Source of the DNA: Peptoniphilus lacydonensis
GTDB lineage: Bacteria > Bacillota > Clostridia > Tissierellales > Peptoniphilaceae
DNA: 64,000 bases
Direction: 5' to 3'
NCBI RefSeq assembly: GCF_900106515.1
Contig: NZ_FNWF01000002.1
Span: 30,001 to 94,000 of the forward strand
Position numbers and translations under genes: made by a program
Notes under the pieces: generated by a model
Told to the model about the DNA's origin: nothing
Database searches by the model: none
Seen by the model: the letters and a program-made list of their open reading frames with translations, nothing else
Part shown: positions 53,484 through 63,769 of the stretch, in pieces
Layout: each line of letters starts with the position of its first letter
Numbering within the stretch: position 1 is the first letter of the stretch

Positions 53484-54367
53484 ATGGCTTAATAATTTTT
53501 GATAAAGAAAAGGGAATTACTTCTCATGATTTAGTCTACAAAGTTAGAAAAAAGACAGGGATAAAAAAAGTTGGTCATGCAGGTACTCTTGATCCCATGG
53601 CAACTGGTGTACTCATTATAGCAATTGGCAAAGCTACAAAAGTGAACGAGTATTTACTTTTAAAAGACAAAAAATATATTGCAAAGATAAAACTTGGAAT
53701 CTTAACAGATACTTTTGATATAACAGGAAATATTTTAGAGAAAGAAAATGTATCTGTATTAAAAAAAGATATAGAAGAAGTTTTGAAAAGATTTACAGGT
53801 AAGATGAGCCAAACTCCTCCAATTTATTCCGCATTAAAAGTTAATGGAAAAAAGCTTTATGAATATGCTAGAGAAGGTAAAGAAGTTAAAATTAAAAATA
53901 GAAATATTGAAATTTTTGAAAATAAACTAATTGATTTTAATGGAAAAGACGAGTTTTCTATTGAAATTGAAGTTTCTAAAGGTACCTATATAAGATCAGT
54001 TGCTTATGATATTGGAAAAGCAGTAGGGACTTATGGTACTATAACTGAACTAAGAAGAATAAAGAGTGGGAATTTTGATATAGAAAATTCCATAAAAATC
54101 TCTGATTTTGAAAATATGAGCTTAGACGAATTAAAATCAAATTTGATTCCCATGGAATTAGCTTTAGAAAATTTAAAAAGAATCGAAATACCAAAAAGCT
54201 TTAAACAAAACTTTCTAAATGGACAATTTTACAAGCTACAAGATAAGTGTGAAATTGAAAATTACAGAGTTTATTGTGAAGACTTGTTTTTAGGAATTGG
54301 TGAAATTCGAATAGAAAATGGTAGTTTTTTTCTTAAAATGAAGAAAAAATTAATAGGTGATTTATGA
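53480..54367 (+). CDS. truB: tRNA pseudouridine-55 synthase
   Basis: 295 residues. Makes pseudouridine 55 in the T-loop. Catalytic Asp38 in GHAGTLDPMATGVL; KKYIAKIKLGILTDTFD and SKGTYIRSVAYDIG are standard. ATG overlaps nrnA stop. The C-terminal PUA-like end is present. Confidence 0.95.
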   Translation: MNGLIIFDKEKGITSHDLVYKVRKKTGIKKVGHAGTLDPMATGVLIIAIGKATKVNEYLLLKDKKYIAKIKLGILTDTFDITGNILEKENVSVLKKDIEEVLKRFTGKMSQTPPIYSALKVNGKKLYEYAREGKEVKIKNRNIEIFENKLIDFNGKDEFSIEIEVSKGTYIRSVAYDIGKAVGTYGTITELRRIKSGNFDIENSIKISDFENMSLDELKSNLIPMELALENLKRIEIPKSFKQNFLNGQFYKLQDKCEIENYRVYCEDLFLGIGEIRIENGSFFLKMKKKLIGDL

Positions 54368-55272
54368 GAATAATTGAAATTGATTTAAATTATGTTGCAA
54401 GTGAAGAATCAGTAATTGCCCTTGGAAATTTTGATGGACTTCACAAAGGGCATATAGAACTTATAAATAAAGCGATTAAAGATGCACAAAAATTAAATAT
54501 TAAGTCAAGCCTCTTACTTTTTAAAGAGCACACTGATAATGTTATAAAAGTTGGTAAAAAAGATATACTAACTACAAATAAGACGAAGTTTGAAATACTT
54601 GAAAGTCTTGGAGTAGACATAGTTTATTTAATAGATTTTACAAAAGAATTTATGACTTATAGTCCTATTAATTTTTTAAAAGATTTTTTATCTAAAAATC
54701 TAAAAATTAAAGGAGTTGTAGTAGGGTATGACTATACTTATGGTTATAAAAAATCAGGAAATATTGATTTTTTAATAAAAAATAAGTATCTATTTGACTC
54801 TGTTTATATTGTTGACCAAATAAAATTCAATGGCGAGAAAATCTCATCATCTCATATAAGAGAATTAATTGAAAAAGGAAGAATAGGAGAAGCAAATTTA
54901 TTGCTTACAAGACCTTATAAATTAATTGGAAAAATTATTCATGCTAAAGGTCTTGGGAAAAAAATGGGTTTTCCAACTGCAAATCTAGAACTAATAGATA
55001 ATTTTGTAATACCAAAACATGGAGTTTATGATACAAATATCTTAATTGACGGAAAAAAATACAAGGCTTCTACAAATATTGGAACCAATCCAACAGTTGA
55101 AAATAATGGAGTAAAAATCGAATCACATATTTTGAACTTTAATCGTGATATATATGGAAAACTTGTTGAACTTGAAATTTTAAATTTTGTAAGACCTGAG
55201 CTAAAATTTAATAATGTAGAGGAATTGTTTGAACAAATTGCAAAGGATGTTTTAATTACAAAAAACAGATAA
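54364..55272 (+). CDS. ribF: Bifunctional riboflavin kinase/FAD synthetase
   Basis: 302 residues. FMN and FAD synthesis from riboflavin. N-terminal adenylyltransferase (about 15-170): ALGNFDGLHKGHIEL and YDYTYGYKKSG. C-terminal kinase: KGLGKKMGFPTANLEL and HGVYDTNI, then NIGTNPTVE. Overlaps truB by four bases. Last gene of the operon. Confidence 0.95.
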   Translation: MRIIEIDLNYVASEESVIALGNFDGLHKGHIELINKAIKDAQKLNIKSSLLLFKEHTDNVIKVGKKDILTTNKTKFEILESLGVDIVYLIDFTKEFMTYSPINFLKDFLSKNLKIKGVVVGYDYTYGYKKSGNIDFLIKNKYLFDSVYIVDQIKFNGEKISSSHIRELIEKGRIGEANLLLTRPYKLIGKIIHAKGLGKKMGFPTANLELIDNFVIPKHGVYDTNILIDGKKYKASTNIGTNPTVENNGVKIESHILNFNRDIYGKLVELEILNFVRPELKFNNVEELFEQIAKDVLITKNR

Positions 55273-55273
55273 C

Positions 55274-55385
55274 TTTACATTAATATAAATTCATGGTAAG
55301 ATATATAAGGTTAAATAGCTATTCACAGTTCGACGCTCCTCGACGTGTACTTTGATTAGCTTTATTAAAATTTAGGAGGAAAAAT
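55274..55385 (+). promoter_or_regulatory. Promoter and leader of rpsO
   Basis: TTTACA (55274-55279), 17 bases, TAAGAT (55297-55302) with TGG before it. The leader of about 75 bases contains AGCTA and TAGCT flanks and a doubled TCGACG within about 11 bases, and then the SD AGGAGG. S15 controls its own mRNA in many bacteria through a leader structure; here that is only suggested. Confidence 0.55.
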
Positions 55386-55652
55386 ATGTTAGAAAAAGAA
55401 ATGAAACAAATTATTATTGATGAATTCAAGACTCATGAAGGTGATACTGGATCACCAGAAGTTCAAATTGCAATTCTTACTAGAAGAATTAACGATTTAA
55501 ATGAACATTTAAGAACTCACAAAAAAGACCATCATTCAAGAAGAGGGCTTCTAAAAATGGTTGGTAAAAGAAGAAATTTATTGAGATATTTAAAAAATAA
55601 GGATATAGAAAGATATCGTACACTTATTAAAAAATTACAAATAAGGGGATAA
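55386..55652 (+). CDS. rpsO: 30S ribosomal protein S15
   Basis: 88 residues. [21 protein letters not shown], then [20 protein letters not shown] and [18 protein letters not shown] are the family. Binds 16S rRNA early in assembly. AGGAGG SD. Followed by pnp, as usual, with a weak hairpin between. Confidence 0.97.
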   Translation: MLEKEMKQIIIDEFKTHEGDTGSPEVQIAILTRRINDLNEHLRTHKKDHHSRRGLLKMVGKRRNLLRYLKNKDIERYRTLIKKLQIRG

Positions 55653-55654
55653 TA

Positions 55655-55676
55655 GGAGCGGTAATTCCGCTCTTTC
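55655..55676 (+). terminator. Weak hairpin between rpsO and pnp
   Basis: GAGCGG (55656-55661) pairs with CCGCTC (55667-55672), then TTTCTT. Too short a tail for a strong terminator; an attenuator or processing site is possible. Confidence 0.55.
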
Positions 55677-55695
55677 TTATTAAAAGGAGGAAATA

Positions 55696-57804
55696 ATGGA
55701 AAAAGTTTATACAATGGATCTTGCTGGTTCCCAACTAAAGGTAACAATTGGAAAAGTTGCTGAACAAGCAAATGGCGCTTGTTTAGTTCAATATGGAGAA
55801 ACTGTTGTACTTGTTACAGCCACTTCTTCTTCAAAGCCGAGAGAGGGAATCGATTTTTTTCCTCTAAGTGTTGATTATGAAGAAAAAATGTATGCCGTTG
55901 GTAAGATTCCTGGTGGATTTATAAAAAGAGAGGGAAGACCAAGTGAAAAGGCTACACTTTCTGCAAGATTAATTGACAGACCTCTTAGACCTCTTTTCCC
56001 TGAAGGATATAGAAATGATGTTCATATTGTTGCAACTGTCCTAAGTGTTGATCAAGATCATTCTCCAGAGATAGCTTCAATGATAGGATCATCCATTGCA
56101 CTTTGCATCTCAGATATTCCTTTTGACGGGCCTACTGGATCTGTTGAAGTTGGGTTTATTGATGGGAAATATGTTATAAATCCAAGTGAAGAGGAAAGGA
56201 ATAAATCATTAATTAACCTTTCTCTTTCTGGAACAGAATCTGCAATTATGATGGTTGAAGCTGGAGCACAAGAAGTAAGTGAATCTGAAATGTTAGAAGC
56301 AATTTTAGAAGGACATGAAGTCATAAAAGAAATCTGCTCTTTCATTAAAGAAATCACAAATGATATTGGAAAAGAAAAATCAGATTATGAAGTCTTTAAA
56401 GCTGATGAAGAAATTGTTTCTAAGGTAAAGGAATATGGACAAGAACTTCTTATAGACGCAATCAGGCAAAAAGATAAAGTTGTAAGAGTTGAAAAAACTA
56501 ATGCCGCAAAAGAAAATATTCGTGAACATTTTAAGGATTTAATGGAAGAGAATGCAAATGACATTGAAGCGGCCTTAGAAGAAATTGAAGTTACTGAAGT
56601 AAGACGCGGCATTTTAGAAGATGAAAGAAGACCTGATGATAGAAAGTTAACTGAAATAAGACCACTTTCATCAGAAGTCGGAATTTTACCAAGAACTCAT
56701 GGTTCTGGACTATTCACTAGGGGACAAACTCAAGTACTTTCAATTGCAACTTTAGGGGCAATATCTGAAGAACAGGTTATAGATGGACTTGGCGATGATA
56801 AACCTAAAAGATATATACATCATTACAATTTCCCTGGGTTTTGCGTAGGAGATACTAAACCATCAAGATCTCCTGGAAGGCGTGAGATAGGACATGGTGC
56901 TCTTGCTGAAAGAGCTTTGATTCCAGTAATTCCTGACAGTGAAACTTTTCCATATACTATTAGGGTTGTATCTGAAGTATTATCTTCTAATGGATCATCT
57001 TCACAAGCCTCTATATGTGGTTCTACACTTGCACTTATGGATGCAGGAGTTCCTATAAAAGCACCAGTTGCAGGTATTGCCATGGGATTAATAGAAGAAA
57101 ATGGAATAATAAAAATTTTAACAGATATACAAGGACTTGAAGATCACTTCGGAGATATGGACTTTAAAGTAGCTGGAACTAGAAAAGGTATAACAGCTAT
57201 TCAAATGGATATTAAAGTTGAAGGAATAAAAAAAGAAATATTAGAAGTTGCTCTTGAAAGAGCTAAGGTTGCAAGATTTGAAATTCTTGATCACATCGCA
57301 ACTACAATAGAAAAACCAAGAGAAGAACTTTCTAAATATGCACCAATAATTCATATGATTTCAATTGATCCTGAAAGAATTGGAGAAGTTATAGGTGTTG
57401 GTGGAAAAATTATAAATAAAATCATCGAACAAACTGGTGTTAAAATCGATATTGATGATGATGGAAGAATTTCCATACTTTCCGATGATGATGATAAGGC
57501 AAAAGAAGCGATATCAATTATAGAAGATATTGTTAAGGATATAGAAGTTGGAGAAGTTTACACTGGAAAAGTTAAAAAAATTGTGAAATTTGGTGCTTTT
57601 GTTGAAATTAAAAAAGGAACGGAAGGACTTTTGCATATATCAGAAATTGCCCATGAAAGAATAAAAAATGTAGAAGATGTTTTAAAAGTTGGAGATACTG
57701 TTGATGTTAAAGTAATAGATATTTCTGATGAAACTGGAAAAATTTCACTTTCAAGGAAAGCTATTCTAAAAAGAGAAGATAGTAAAGAAGAACAAGATAA
57801 ATAG
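55696..57804 (+). CDS. pnp: Polynucleotide phosphorylase
   Basis: 702 residues. Phosphorolytic 3'-5' RNA decay. Two RNase PH domains (about 5-220 and 310-540: [19 protein letters not shown]), with the catalytic segment DGVP-like [14 protein letters not shown] domain [17 protein letters not shown] (about 560-610) and S1 domain [17 protein letters not shown] (about 620-690). AGGAGG SD. Full length. Confidence 0.97.
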   Translation: MEKVYTMDLAGSQLKVTIGKVAEQANGACLVQYGETVVLVTATSSSKPREGIDFFPLSVDYEEKMYAVGKIPGGFIKREGRPSEKATLSARLIDRPLRPLFPEGYRNDVHIVATVLSVDQDHSPEIASMIGSSIALCISDIPFDGPTGSVEVGFIDGKYVINPSEEERNKSLINLSLSGTESAIMMVEAGAQEVSESEMLEAILEGHEVIKEICSFIKEITNDIGKEKSDYEVFKADEEIVSKVKEYGQELLIDAIRQKDKVVRVEKTNAAKENIREHFKDLMEENANDIEAALEEIEVTEVRRGILEDERRPDDRKLTEIRPLSSEVGILPRTHGSGLFTRGQTQVLSIATLGAISEEQVIDGLGDDKPKRYIHHYNFPGFCVGDTKPSRSPGRREIGHGALAERALIPVIPDSETFPYTIRVVSEVLSSNGSSSQASICGSTLALMDAGVPIKAPVAGIAMGLIEENGIIKILTDIQGLEDHFGDMDFKVAGTRKGITAIQMDIKVEGIKKEILEVALERAKVARFEILDHIATTIEKPREELSKYAPIIHMISIDPERIGEVIGVGGKIINKIIEQTGVKIDIDDDGRISILSDDDDKAKEAISIIEDIVKDIEVGEVYTGKVKKIVKFGAFVEIKKGTEGLLHISEIAHERIKNVEDVLKVGDTVDVKVIDISDETGKISLSRKAILKREDSKEEQDK

Positions 57805-57817
57805 TATAAAAATTCAG

Positions 57818-57849
57818 TCGCATTAATATATATTTTAATGCGATTTTTT
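57818..57849 (+). terminator. Intrinsic terminator after pnp
   Basis: TCGCATTAA (57818-57826) pairs with TTAATGCGA (57835-57843), then six T. The dut SD AAGGAG starts right after the T-run. Confidence 0.8.
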
Positions 57850-57861
57850 AAAGGAGATTTT

Positions 57862-58293
57862 ATGAAATTAAAAATTATAAATAAAAGTAAGCATCCTTTA
57901 CCAGAATATGAAACCTCTGGATCATCTGGCATGGATTTGAGAGCTAATTTAGATGACGAATTAATTATAGAACCTTTTGATAGGGTATTAGTTCCAACTG
58001 GATTATTTCTTGAATTTGAAAAGGGATATGAAGCACAAGTAAGAGCTAGATCTGGGCTCGCATTAAAAAAAGGTCTGGGTCTTCCAAATGGAATTGGTAC
58101 TATTGACTCAGATTACAGAGGAGAATTAAAAATAATTTTAATAAATATGAGTAAAGAAACTGTTGTAATAAAAGATGGGGAAAGAATTGCGCAACTCGTA
58201 TTTATGAAAATAGAAATCCCAGAAATACAAGAAGTTGAAAAAATAAATAACACCAAAAGAAGTGACGGAGGATTTGGTCACACTGGTCTTTAA
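57862..58293 (+). CDS. dut: Deoxyuridine 5'-triphosphate nucleotidohydrolase
   Basis: 143 residues from ATG 57862 (SD AAGGAGA); an ATG at 57838 inside the terminator is rejected. Removes dUTP to keep uracil out of DNA. Trimeric dUTPase motifs: GSSGMDLRAN, ARSGLALKKG, IGTIDSDYRGE, GERIAQLVF and the C-terminal RSDGGFGHTG. Complete. Confidence 0.95.
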   Translation: MKLKIINKSKHPLPEYETSGSSGMDLRANLDDELIIEPFDRVLVPTGLFLEFEKGYEAQVRARSGLALKKGLGLPNGIGTIDSDYRGELKIILINMSKETVVIKDGERIAQLVFMKIEIPEIQEVEKINNTKRSDGGFGHTGL

Positions 58294-58332
58294 GAGCACA
58301 AATTGTTATAATATTAATGAGGTGCTATCTTC

Positions 58333-60687
58333 GTGGTAAAAAACAAAAATGTTAAGAAAAAAAGTACAAAAAAAGTAAAAAAAAGAAATAATCGTTCTAG
58401 CAGCACTTCTGGCAAAGAAATTATGGGACTATTTTTAATAGTAATTGGAATAGTATTTTTTATTTCTCTTTACAGTCAGAATATGGGATTAATTGGCAGT
58501 TTAATTTATAAATTATTTTCAGTTATAGCTGGTTCTGCAAACTTTTTGATTCCGCTTCTTTTAATCTTTTGGGGTATTCTTTTTAATTTAACTTCTACAA
58601 AACTTCATATGAAAAGATATATAACTTGTTCTCTTGTAATATTTTTGTGTATTTTAATCTTTTTAGACGGTTCAAAAGACACAGACATGACTTTAATTGA
58701 CAGAATTATTAAATCCACTGAATATATGGACATAACAAGAAGCGGAGGAGTCATAGGTGCTATCTTTGGATTTTTTTCATATAAACTTTTAGGGTCACTA
58801 GGCACTTATTTAGTTCTTGGAATTATAATTATAGCGTCAATTTACTTTATGCTTAAAATAAATATAGATCAAATAATTATGTTTGCAGAAGATATTGGAG
58901 AATATTTTGAGGATAAAAAGAAAAATTTTCAAGAAAAGAAATCTGAAAGAGAGCTAAAACTAAAAGAAAAGCAAAGAAAAAAATTGGAAAAAGAAAAATT
59001 AAAAGAAAAAGGGAAAAAAAGAAAAGATTTATCAACTTCTGGAACTAATCATTATAATTCAGAAGAAGAAATTTTTACAGAAAATTTAATTATTAAAGAT
59101 TATTCTGATGAAAGTATTGAAACTAATAAATTAGGAAGTCGAGAAAATAAGAATGTTGACAACAATTTAACAGATTTTCAAGTATTAGAAATAGAAGATG
59201 TCAAAGATACTATAAAAGATGATATAGAAAATAAAAATAAAGAAGAATTTATTTATACTTATCCTGATATTGCATTGCTTGACTTTGCAAAGGTAAAAGG
59301 ACGATTTTCAAAAAATGAAGTAATTGAAAAGGGAAAAATTATTGAAGAAACAATGAAAAACTTTGGTATTGATGCAAAAGTTGTAGCTATAAATCGCGGC
59401 CCTGTAATTACTTCATATGAATTAAAACCAGCTCCTGGAATAAAGTTGTCTAAAATTGTAGGATTAAGTGATAATATTGCAATGGCTCTTGCAAGTTCAG
59501 ACCTTAGAATTGAAGCTCCTATTCCTGGGAAAACCGTTGTTGGCATAGAAGTTCCAAATAAAGAAAAAGATGCAGTTTCTCTTAGAGAACTAATTGATTC
59601 AAGAGAATTTAAAAATATTAAGTCAGAAATTCCACTAACTTTGGGTAAAGATGTTGAGGGAAATATTCTATTGTCGGGAATAGAAGATATGCCTCATCTT
59701 TTAATAGCTGGAGCGACAGGTTCTGGTAAATCAGTTTGTATAAATTCAATTATAACTAGCATTATTTATAAATCATCGCCAAAAGATGTAAAACTAATGT
59801 TAATTGACCCTAAAGTTGTCGAACTTAGTGTTTATAATGGAATACCTCATCTCTTAATTGATGTAGTAACTAATCCAAAAAAAGCAGCTTTTGCTTTAAA
59901 TTGGGCTGTTGATGAAATGGAAAAAAGATATGAGTTATTTGCAGAAAATCATGTTAGAGATTTGAAAGGGTTCAATATAAAAATGACAGAACAAGGTAGG
60001 GAAGATGAAAAATTACCTAAAATTCTGATTATAGTAGATGAACTTGCTGATCTTATGATGGTGGCGTCAAAAGAGATAGAAGAATATATTGCAAGACTTG
60101 CACAGAAAGCAAGAGCCGCCGGTATGCATTTAATTTTGGCAACACAAAGACCTTCAGTCGATGTAATAACAGGTACAATAAAAGCAAATATTCCTTCCAG
60201 AATTGCTTTTGCTGTGGCATCTTCTGTTGACTCCAGGACTATCCTAGATATGGGAGGAGCTGAAAAACTCTTAGGCAAGGGGGATATGTTATTTTATCCT
60301 AGTAAGTACCCTAAACCAAAAAGAATTCAAGGTGCTTTCATAAGTGATGCTGAAGTTGAAAGAGTTGTAGATTTTGTTAAAAATAATAATCAAATAAAAA
60401 ACAACGTGGAATCTAAAATTGAAAAGGCAATTGAAAACAAAAAAGTTAAAATTGATGATGATAAAGATCCTCTTTTCAAAGAAGCCGTTGAACTTATAAT
60501 TAATGATGAACAGGCATCTATATCTTATATACAGCGAAAATTAAAAGTTGGATATTCAAGAGCTGGAAGAATTGTAGATCAAATGGAAGAAATGGGAATA
60601 ATTGGTCCTCATGAAGGATCAAAGCCTAGAAAACTTTTAAAAACTAAGGATGAAATAGAAATAATTTTAGGTGATAAAGATGAATAA
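58333..60687 (+). CDS. ftsK: FtsK/SpoIIIE DNA translocase
   Basis: 784 residues, GTG start after GAGGTG. Moves chromosomes at the division septum. Four to five helices in residues about 28-175, a long charged linker (about 190-310), then the motor: GATGSGKSVCINS (Walker A, about 458-470), DELADLMM (Walker B), LATQRPSVDVITG. C-terminal gamma domain SISYIQRKLKVGYSRAGRI binds KOPS/SRS DNA. A TATAAT box lies at 58307-58312. Confidence 0.95.
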   Translation: MVKNKNVKKKSTKKVKKRNNRSSSTSGKEIMGLFLIVIGIVFFISLYSQNMGLIGSLIYKLFSVIAGSANFLIPLLLIFWGILFNLTSTKLHMKRYITCSLVIFLCILIFLDGSKDTDMTLIDRIIKSTEYMDITRSGGVIGAIFGFFSYKLLGSLGTYLVLGIIIIASIYFMLKINIDQIIMFAEDIGEYFEDKKKNFQEKKSERELKLKEKQRKKLEKEKLKEKGKKRKDLSTSGTNHYNSEEEIFTENLIIKDYSDESIETNKLGSRENKNVDNNLTDFQVLEIEDVKDTIKDDIENKNKEEFIYTYPDIALLDFAKVKGRFSKNEVIEKGKIIEETMKNFGIDAKVVAINRGPVITSYELKPAPGIKLSKIVGLSDNIAMALASSDLRIEAPIPGKTVVGIEVPNKEKDAVSLRELIDSREFKNIKSEIPLTLGKDVEGNILLSGIEDMPHLLIAGATGSGKSVCINSIITSIIYKSSPKDVKLMLIDPKVVELSVYNGIPHLLIDVVTNPKKAAFALNWAVDEMEKRYELFAENHVRDLKGFNIKMTEQGREDEKLPKILIIVDELADLMMVASKEIEEYIARLAQKARAAGMHLILATQRPSVDVITGTIKANIPSRIAFAVASSVDSRTILDMGGAEKLLGKGDMLFYPSKYPKPKRIQGAFISDAEVERVVDFVKNNNQIKNNVESKIEKAIENKKVKIDDDKDPLFKEAVELIINDEQASISYIQRKLKVGYSRAGRIVDQMEEMGIIGPHEGSKPRKLLKTKDEIEIILGDKDE

Positions 60688-61996
60688 TGTGCATATAGTT
60701 ACACTCGGATGTTCAAAAAATGAAGTGGATTCTTCTATGATGTATTCTCTTCTGAATAGAGATAAATATAAAATGGTAAATAATCCAAATGATGCTGATA
60801 TATTGATAGTAAACACTTGTGGATTTATTGATGCTGCTAAGGAAGAATCTATTGACACTATTTTGGAATCTATTGAATATAAAAAAAGTGGAAAGTGCAA
60901 AAAAGTTCTACTTTCTGGTTGTTTGGCACAAAGGTATCCTGAAGAACTCTTGAAAGAAATACCTGAAATTGATGGAATTATTGGGACTGGTAACATAAAT
61001 TATATTAATGAACTTTTAGATAGAAGTCTTAAAGGAAATATTTTTGTAAAAACTGACAATTTAAATTCAGCATATATTGAAGGTGTTAAAAAAGAGATTG
61101 TTAATATTACAGAATATGTAAAAATATCTGAGGGATGTAACAATAATTGTTCTTATTGTATAATTCCATCACTTCGAGGGAAGAATAGATCTCGAAAAAT
61201 TGAAGATATTTATTCCGAAGTTGAATACTTAGTAGAAAAAGGTACAAGAGAGATTATTCTAATAGCACAAAATACTACTGATTATGGTATTGATCTTTAC
61301 TCTAAATATTCTCTTGCAAAATTAATTAAAGAAATTTCTAAAATAGAAAATCTAAAATGGATAAGAGTTATGTATTTATATCCGGATCATTTTACAGAAG
61401 ATTTAATTGAAGAATTTAGAGATAACGAAAAGCTTTTAAAATATGTCGATATGCCATTACAACATATTTCCGATAATGTTTTAAGAAATATGGAAAGAAA
61501 AACTAATAAAGATCATATAATAAAAACAATTAATGAATTGAGAAAATCAGTACCAGAAATTATAATAAGAACAACACTTATTGTCGGATTTCCAGAGGAA
61601 AGTGACAATGATTTTAAAGAATTAGTTGATTTTGTAGAAAAAACAAAATTTGATAAATTAGGAGTTTTTGAATATTCTAAGGAAGAAGGGACAAAAGCTT
61701 CACTTATGAGAAAACAAATAGATGAAAATACTAAAAAAACTCGAAAAGAAGAAATAATGTATATTCAAAGTGAAATTTCAAGAGAACTACTTTCTAAAAA
61801 CTTAGGTAAAAATTTAGAAGTTTTAATAGAAGAAAAAATTGATGAAAATAATTATGTTGGAAGAACATACATGGATGCACCAGAAATTGATGGAGTTACC
61901 TATGTTTTTTCAGATAAGAATTTAGAAATTGGAAATTTTATAAATGTAAATATTGTAGATACTTTAGATTATGATTTAGTAGGTGATGTAATATGA
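60680..61996 (+). CDS. rimO: Ribosomal protein S12 methylthiotransferase
   Basis: 438 residues from ATG 60680, overlapping ftsK by 8 bases. Radical-SAM enzyme adding a methylthio group to Asp88 of S12. N-terminal UPF0004 cluster (LGCSKNEVDS, NTCGFIDAA, LSGCLAQRY) and the radical-SAM motif CNNNCSYCIIPSLRG (about 152-166). C-terminal TRAM domain. The UPF0004 cysteines and CxxxCxxC bind two 4Fe-4S clusters. Confidence 0.95.
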   Translation: MNNVHIVTLGCSKNEVDSSMMYSLLNRDKYKMVNNPNDADILIVNTCGFIDAAKEESIDTILESIEYKKSGKCKKVLLSGCLAQRYPEELLKEIPEIDGIIGTGNINYINELLDRSLKGNIFVKTDNLNSAYIEGVKKEIVNITEYVKISEGCNNNCSYCIIPSLRGKNRSRKIEDIYSEVEYLVEKGTREIILIAQNTTDYGIDLYSKYSLAKLIKEISKIENLKWIRVMYLYPDHFTEDLIEEFRDNEKLLKYVDMPLQHISDNVLRNMERKTNKDHIIKTINELRKSVPEIIIRTTLIVGFPEESDNDFKELVDFVEKTKFDKLGVFEYSKEEGTKASLMRKQIDENTKKTRKEEIMYIQSEISRELLSKNLGKNLEVLIEEKIDENNYVGRTYMDAPEIDGVTYVFSDKNLEIGNFINVNIVDTLDYDLVGDVI

Positions 61997-62526
61997 ATAC
62001 TCCAAACAAATTGACACTTTTGAGAACTCTTATGGTTCCTATTTTTATAATATTTATGTATTTAGATTTTAATGGTTCAAGAATAATTGCAACTTTAATA
62101 TTTGCGATTGCTTCTTTTACAGATTTTTTAGATGGATACCTTGCAAGGCGTGATAATTTAGTAACTAATTTTGGAAAATTTGCAGATCCTCTTGCTGACA
62201 AAATTCTTGTATGCTCCGCAATGATTATGCTTGTTAGTTTTGATGAGATACCTGCATGGGCAGTAATTATAATAATTGCAAGAGAATTTACTATAACTGG
62301 TTTTAGGATTATAGCTGCATCAGAAAATATTACGATAGCTGCAAGCCCCCTTGGAAAATTTAAAACTGTTACTCAACTAATTTCTAATATTTTACTTTTA
62401 ACGGGAGTTCAATCTCTAAGACATACAGGAATGGGTATATTTTATTTAGCAGTTATTTTTACAGTAATATCCGGAGCAGATTATATTATTAAGAATAAAA
62501 AAGTTCTTGATTTGGATAATATTTAA
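61993..62526 (+). CDS. pgsA: CDP-diacylglycerol-glycerol-3-phosphate 3-phosphatidyltransferase
   Basis: 177 residues, four to five helices. First step to phosphatidylglycerol, the substrate of Lgt. CDP-alcohol motif DFLDGYLARRDNLVTNFGKF with ADPLADK. Starts MNTPNKLTLLRTLMVP. Overlaps rimO by four bases. In the common rimO-pgsA-cinA-recA order. Confidence 0.95.
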   Translation: MNTPNKLTLLRTLMVPIFIIFMYLDFNGSRIIATLIFAIASFTDFLDGYLARRDNLVTNFGKFADPLADKILVCSAMIMLVSFDEIPAWAVIIIIAREFTITGFRIIAASENITIAASPLGKFKTVTQLISNILLLTGVQSLRHTGMGIFYLAVIFTVISGADYIIKNKKVLDLDNI

Positions 62527-62534
62527 GGTGATTT

Positions 62535-63767
62535 ATGAAAGCTTCAATATTGACAATAGGAAAAGAGATTTTAATAGGATCTATTTTAAACTCAAATTCA
62601 AAATATATATCGGAAAAATTAACAGATATCGGAATAGAAATTATTAGACAAGTTTCTGTTGATGACAACTTAGATGAGATTGTAAGAGAACTAAATTATT
62701 GCACTAAAAATTCTGATTTAATAATTATTAGTGGAGGTCTAGGTCCAACTGAGGATGATATTACAAAAGAAGCAGTGGCAAAATTTTTAAATAGACCCAT
62801 CTATGTAGATGAAGAAGAAAAATTGAAAATGGAAAATAGATTCTCAAAGTATAGAAGTACAATGACTCCTAATAATTTAAAACAAGTTATGTTAATTGAA
62901 GGCTCTGAAAAAATTGAAAACAATTGGGGTGTTGCTCTAGGAGAATCTATTGAATTTGAAGGTAAAAAAATAATTTTATTACCTGGTCCGCCTAATGAAA
63001 TGGAACCTATGCTTGACTTTTATCTTTCAAATAAATCTTTTACTGAAGATAATATAATCGTAAAATCAGTAGACATTATTGGTCTTGGAGAGTCTATAAT
63101 AGAAGATAGAATTAGAAAAATGAACTTTGACAGAAATGTAAGTATAAATACATTTGCTCACGGAACTTACACAGAAGTCAAAATAATTGGAAAAGATAAA
63201 GAAAAAGACATTTTAACTACATCAATTCAAAAAGTTGTAGAATCCCTTTATTCTGAATTTAATACTCATGTATATTCTGAAAATAATGAAGATGTATCTG
63301 AACAAATTGTTAGAATTTTGAGAAAAAATAATTTAAAAATTTCCTTTGCAGAATCAATTACTGGAGGAATGCTTAGTTCAGCAATAACTGATATAAGTGG
63401 GGCTTCAAAGGTCATGGAAACTTCTTTCGTTACTTATTCTAATGATTCAAAAAATAAAAATCTCTCTGTTCCTACAAAAACTTTAAAAGAGCATGGTGCC
63501 ATTAGTTATGAAACAGCTTATGAGATGGCAAAAGGAATAAAAAATAAATCTGGATCTAATATAGGTGTTGCAACAACTGGAGAGGCTGGGCCAAACTCTT
63601 CTGAAACTGAAGTTGGAAATGTATATACATGTATTTATTTTTCAGATGATGACTATTATGTTAAACATTATTTTTTTAATGGAGATAGAAATAAAATAAG
63701 AATGAGCACTGTGAATAGAGTATTATCACAAATACTTTTTGTTCTTAGAAAAAATTTTAAGGAGTAA
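62535..63767 (+). CDS. cinA: CinA-like competence/damage-inducible protein
   Basis: 410 residues. N-terminal MoaB-like domain ([45 protein letters not shown]) acting on ADP-ribose, and C-terminal nicotinamide-nucleotide amidase ([27 protein letters not shown]). Recycles pyridine nucleotides. AAGGTGA SD. Usually co-transcribed with recA, as here. Confidence 0.93.
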   Translation: MKASILTIGKEILIGSILNSNSKYISEKLTDIGIEIIRQVSVDDNLDEIVRELNYCTKNSDLIIISGGLGPTEDDITKEAVAKFLNRPIYVDEEEKLKMENRFSKYRSTMTPNNLKQVMLIEGSEKIENNWGVALGESIEFEGKKIILLPGPPNEMEPMLDFYLSNKSFTEDNIIVKSVDIIGLGESIIEDRIRKMNFDRNVSINTFAHGTYTEVKIIGKDKEKDILTTSIQKVVESLYSEFNTHVYSENNEDVSEQIVRILRKNNLKISFAESITGGMLSSAITDISGASKVMETSFVTYSNDSKNKNLSVPTKTLKEHGAISYETAYEMAKGIKNKSGSNIGVATTGEAGPNSSETEVGNVYTCIYFSDDDYYVKHYFFNGDRNKIRMSTVNRVLSQILFVLRKNFKE

Positions 63768-63769
63768 AT

